In this document: piece after piece, positions 63,648 through 64,000 of the stretch
How positions within the stretch are numbered: the stretch's first letter is position 1
Layout of the letters: every line of letters starts with the position of its first letter
Assembly (NCBI RefSeq): GCF_014200495.1
Contig: NZ_JACHBY010000008.1
Location: 62,001-126,000 of the forward strand
Direction of reading: 5' to 3'
Length of the DNA: 64,000 nucleotides
Source of the DNA: Mucilaginibacter geliditolerans
GTDB taxonomy: Bacteria; Bacteroidota; Bacteroidia; Sphingobacteriales; Sphingobacteriaceae
Notes under the pieces: generated by a model
Database searches by the model: none
The model's input: the letters and a program-made list of their open reading frames with translations, nothing else
What the model was told of the DNA's origin: nothing
Program-made: the position numbers and the translations under genes

Positions 63648-64000
63648 CTAAAACTTATACCTTACAAAAGCTTCCATTGCCGCATATTCAGCTAAACCAA
63701 GCTGATCATAGCATTTAGCGGTTTCACGGTTGCGGTCTTCGGCACGTACCCAGAATTCACGCACATCATCACCAGGGAAAACCGGGGTGTCTTTTTGCGA
63801 CTGGTGTTTGAATATCGCGGCACGTTTGCGTAAAACTTCTTGCGGAGATAAAGGCACAGCCATTTCAATTTCCCAGGTCTCAAACTCAAACCATGCACCA
63901 CGGTACATCCATAACCAGCAATCTTTTACCCAGTCTTCAGTAGCTTTAAGGCGGTTTAACGCTTCAATTATTATATTAAAGCAAACCAGGTGGGTACCAT
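63648..64000 (-). CDS. nagB: Glucosamine-6-phosphate deaminase, long form (partial, C-terminal end)
   Basis: Only the last ~117 codons are seen; the frame is open to the right edge. Residues LNRLKATEDWVKDCWLWMYRG, FETWEIEMAVPLSPQEVLRK, AAIFKHQSQKD, DDVREFWVRAEDRNRETAKC and YAAMEAFVRYKF match the C-terminal extension of the ~640-residue Bacteroidota NagB fusion (deaminase plus a second domain). It ends GlcN-6-P catabolism to fructose-6-P. The catalytic domain lies outside the window. Confidence 0.85.
   Translation of the reverse strand, partial: GTHLVCFNIIIEALNRLKATEDWVKDCWLWMYRGAWFEFETWEIEMAVPLSPQEVLRKRAAIFKHQSQKDTPVFPGDDVREFWVRAEDRNRETAKCYDQLGLAEYAAMEAFVRYKF

Overview
The window looks like chromosome from a member of the Bacteroidota, most likely the Sphingobacteriaceae (Mucilaginibacter- or Pedobacter-like). 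The evidence is the gene order rpmB-rpmG-DUF4295-ftsY-rimO, a bacillithiol gene (bshC), an UpxY-type NusG paralogue, -7 boxes of the form TAnnTTTG (clearest before both tRNA-Ala copies, acs, the exopolysaccharide export operon and the outer-membrane barrel gene), many lipoproteins, an FtcD fusion, and several families of short palindromic repeats. The genus is an inference.

Layout. 1-9.4 kb: a surface-polysaccharide locus. A leftward operon encodes outer-membrane exporter, tyrosine autokinase, NusG-like antiterminator, asparagine synthase, glycosyltransferase and ABC permease. A rightward pair encodes a GT2 glycosyltransferase and a WecA/MraY-type initiating transferase. 9.4-14.1 kb: a possible degenerate thiamine-pyrophosphokinase-like protein, an Ldh-type oxidoreductase, an NHL-repeat lipoprotein and a YdeN hydrolase, separated by repeat elements. 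14.1-19.1 kb: housekeeping genes bshC, rimO, ftsY, DUF4295, rpmG, rpmB. 19.3-31.5 kb: acs, a YoeB toxin pair, SDR/AraC/DoxX genes, stress and regulator genes, surE-lpxB and a cluster of three very small ORFs. 31.6-40.7 kb: MFS exporter, GH36 alpha-galactosidase, C1 peptidase, ZIP transporter, lipoproteins and a formylglycine-enzyme-like lipoprotein.

40.9-51.7 kb: a ~10.7 kb integrative island in tRNA-Ala(GGC). On the left is a tRNA fragment that stops in the anticodon arm. On the right are a tyrosine integrase and an intact tRNA-Ala. The ~88 bp flanking repeat covers the tRNA promoter and the 5' half of the gene, so the island appears to supply a replacement promoter and 5' half. Cargo includes AbiH, an AIPR gene and a RES-like gene that have both lost their 5' ends at one shared junction, a YTGPGGG tandem-repeat protein, an SF2-helicase-like protein and several unknowns. 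Repeated ACGTGCA-type motifs with 11 bp spacing lie at both ends and may be integrase arm sites.

51.9-64 kb: a YcbB-type L,D-transpeptidase, a lipoprotein with two DTG motifs that resembles pepsin-type aspartic proteases, an outer-membrane barrel, and a complete histidine-utilisation operon (marR-hutH-hutU-orf-hutI-ftcD) with a 24 bp perfect palindrome just before marR. The window ends inside a long-form nagB gene.

All calls come from reading the sequence by eye. Family assignments rest on recognised motifs and no database search was run.
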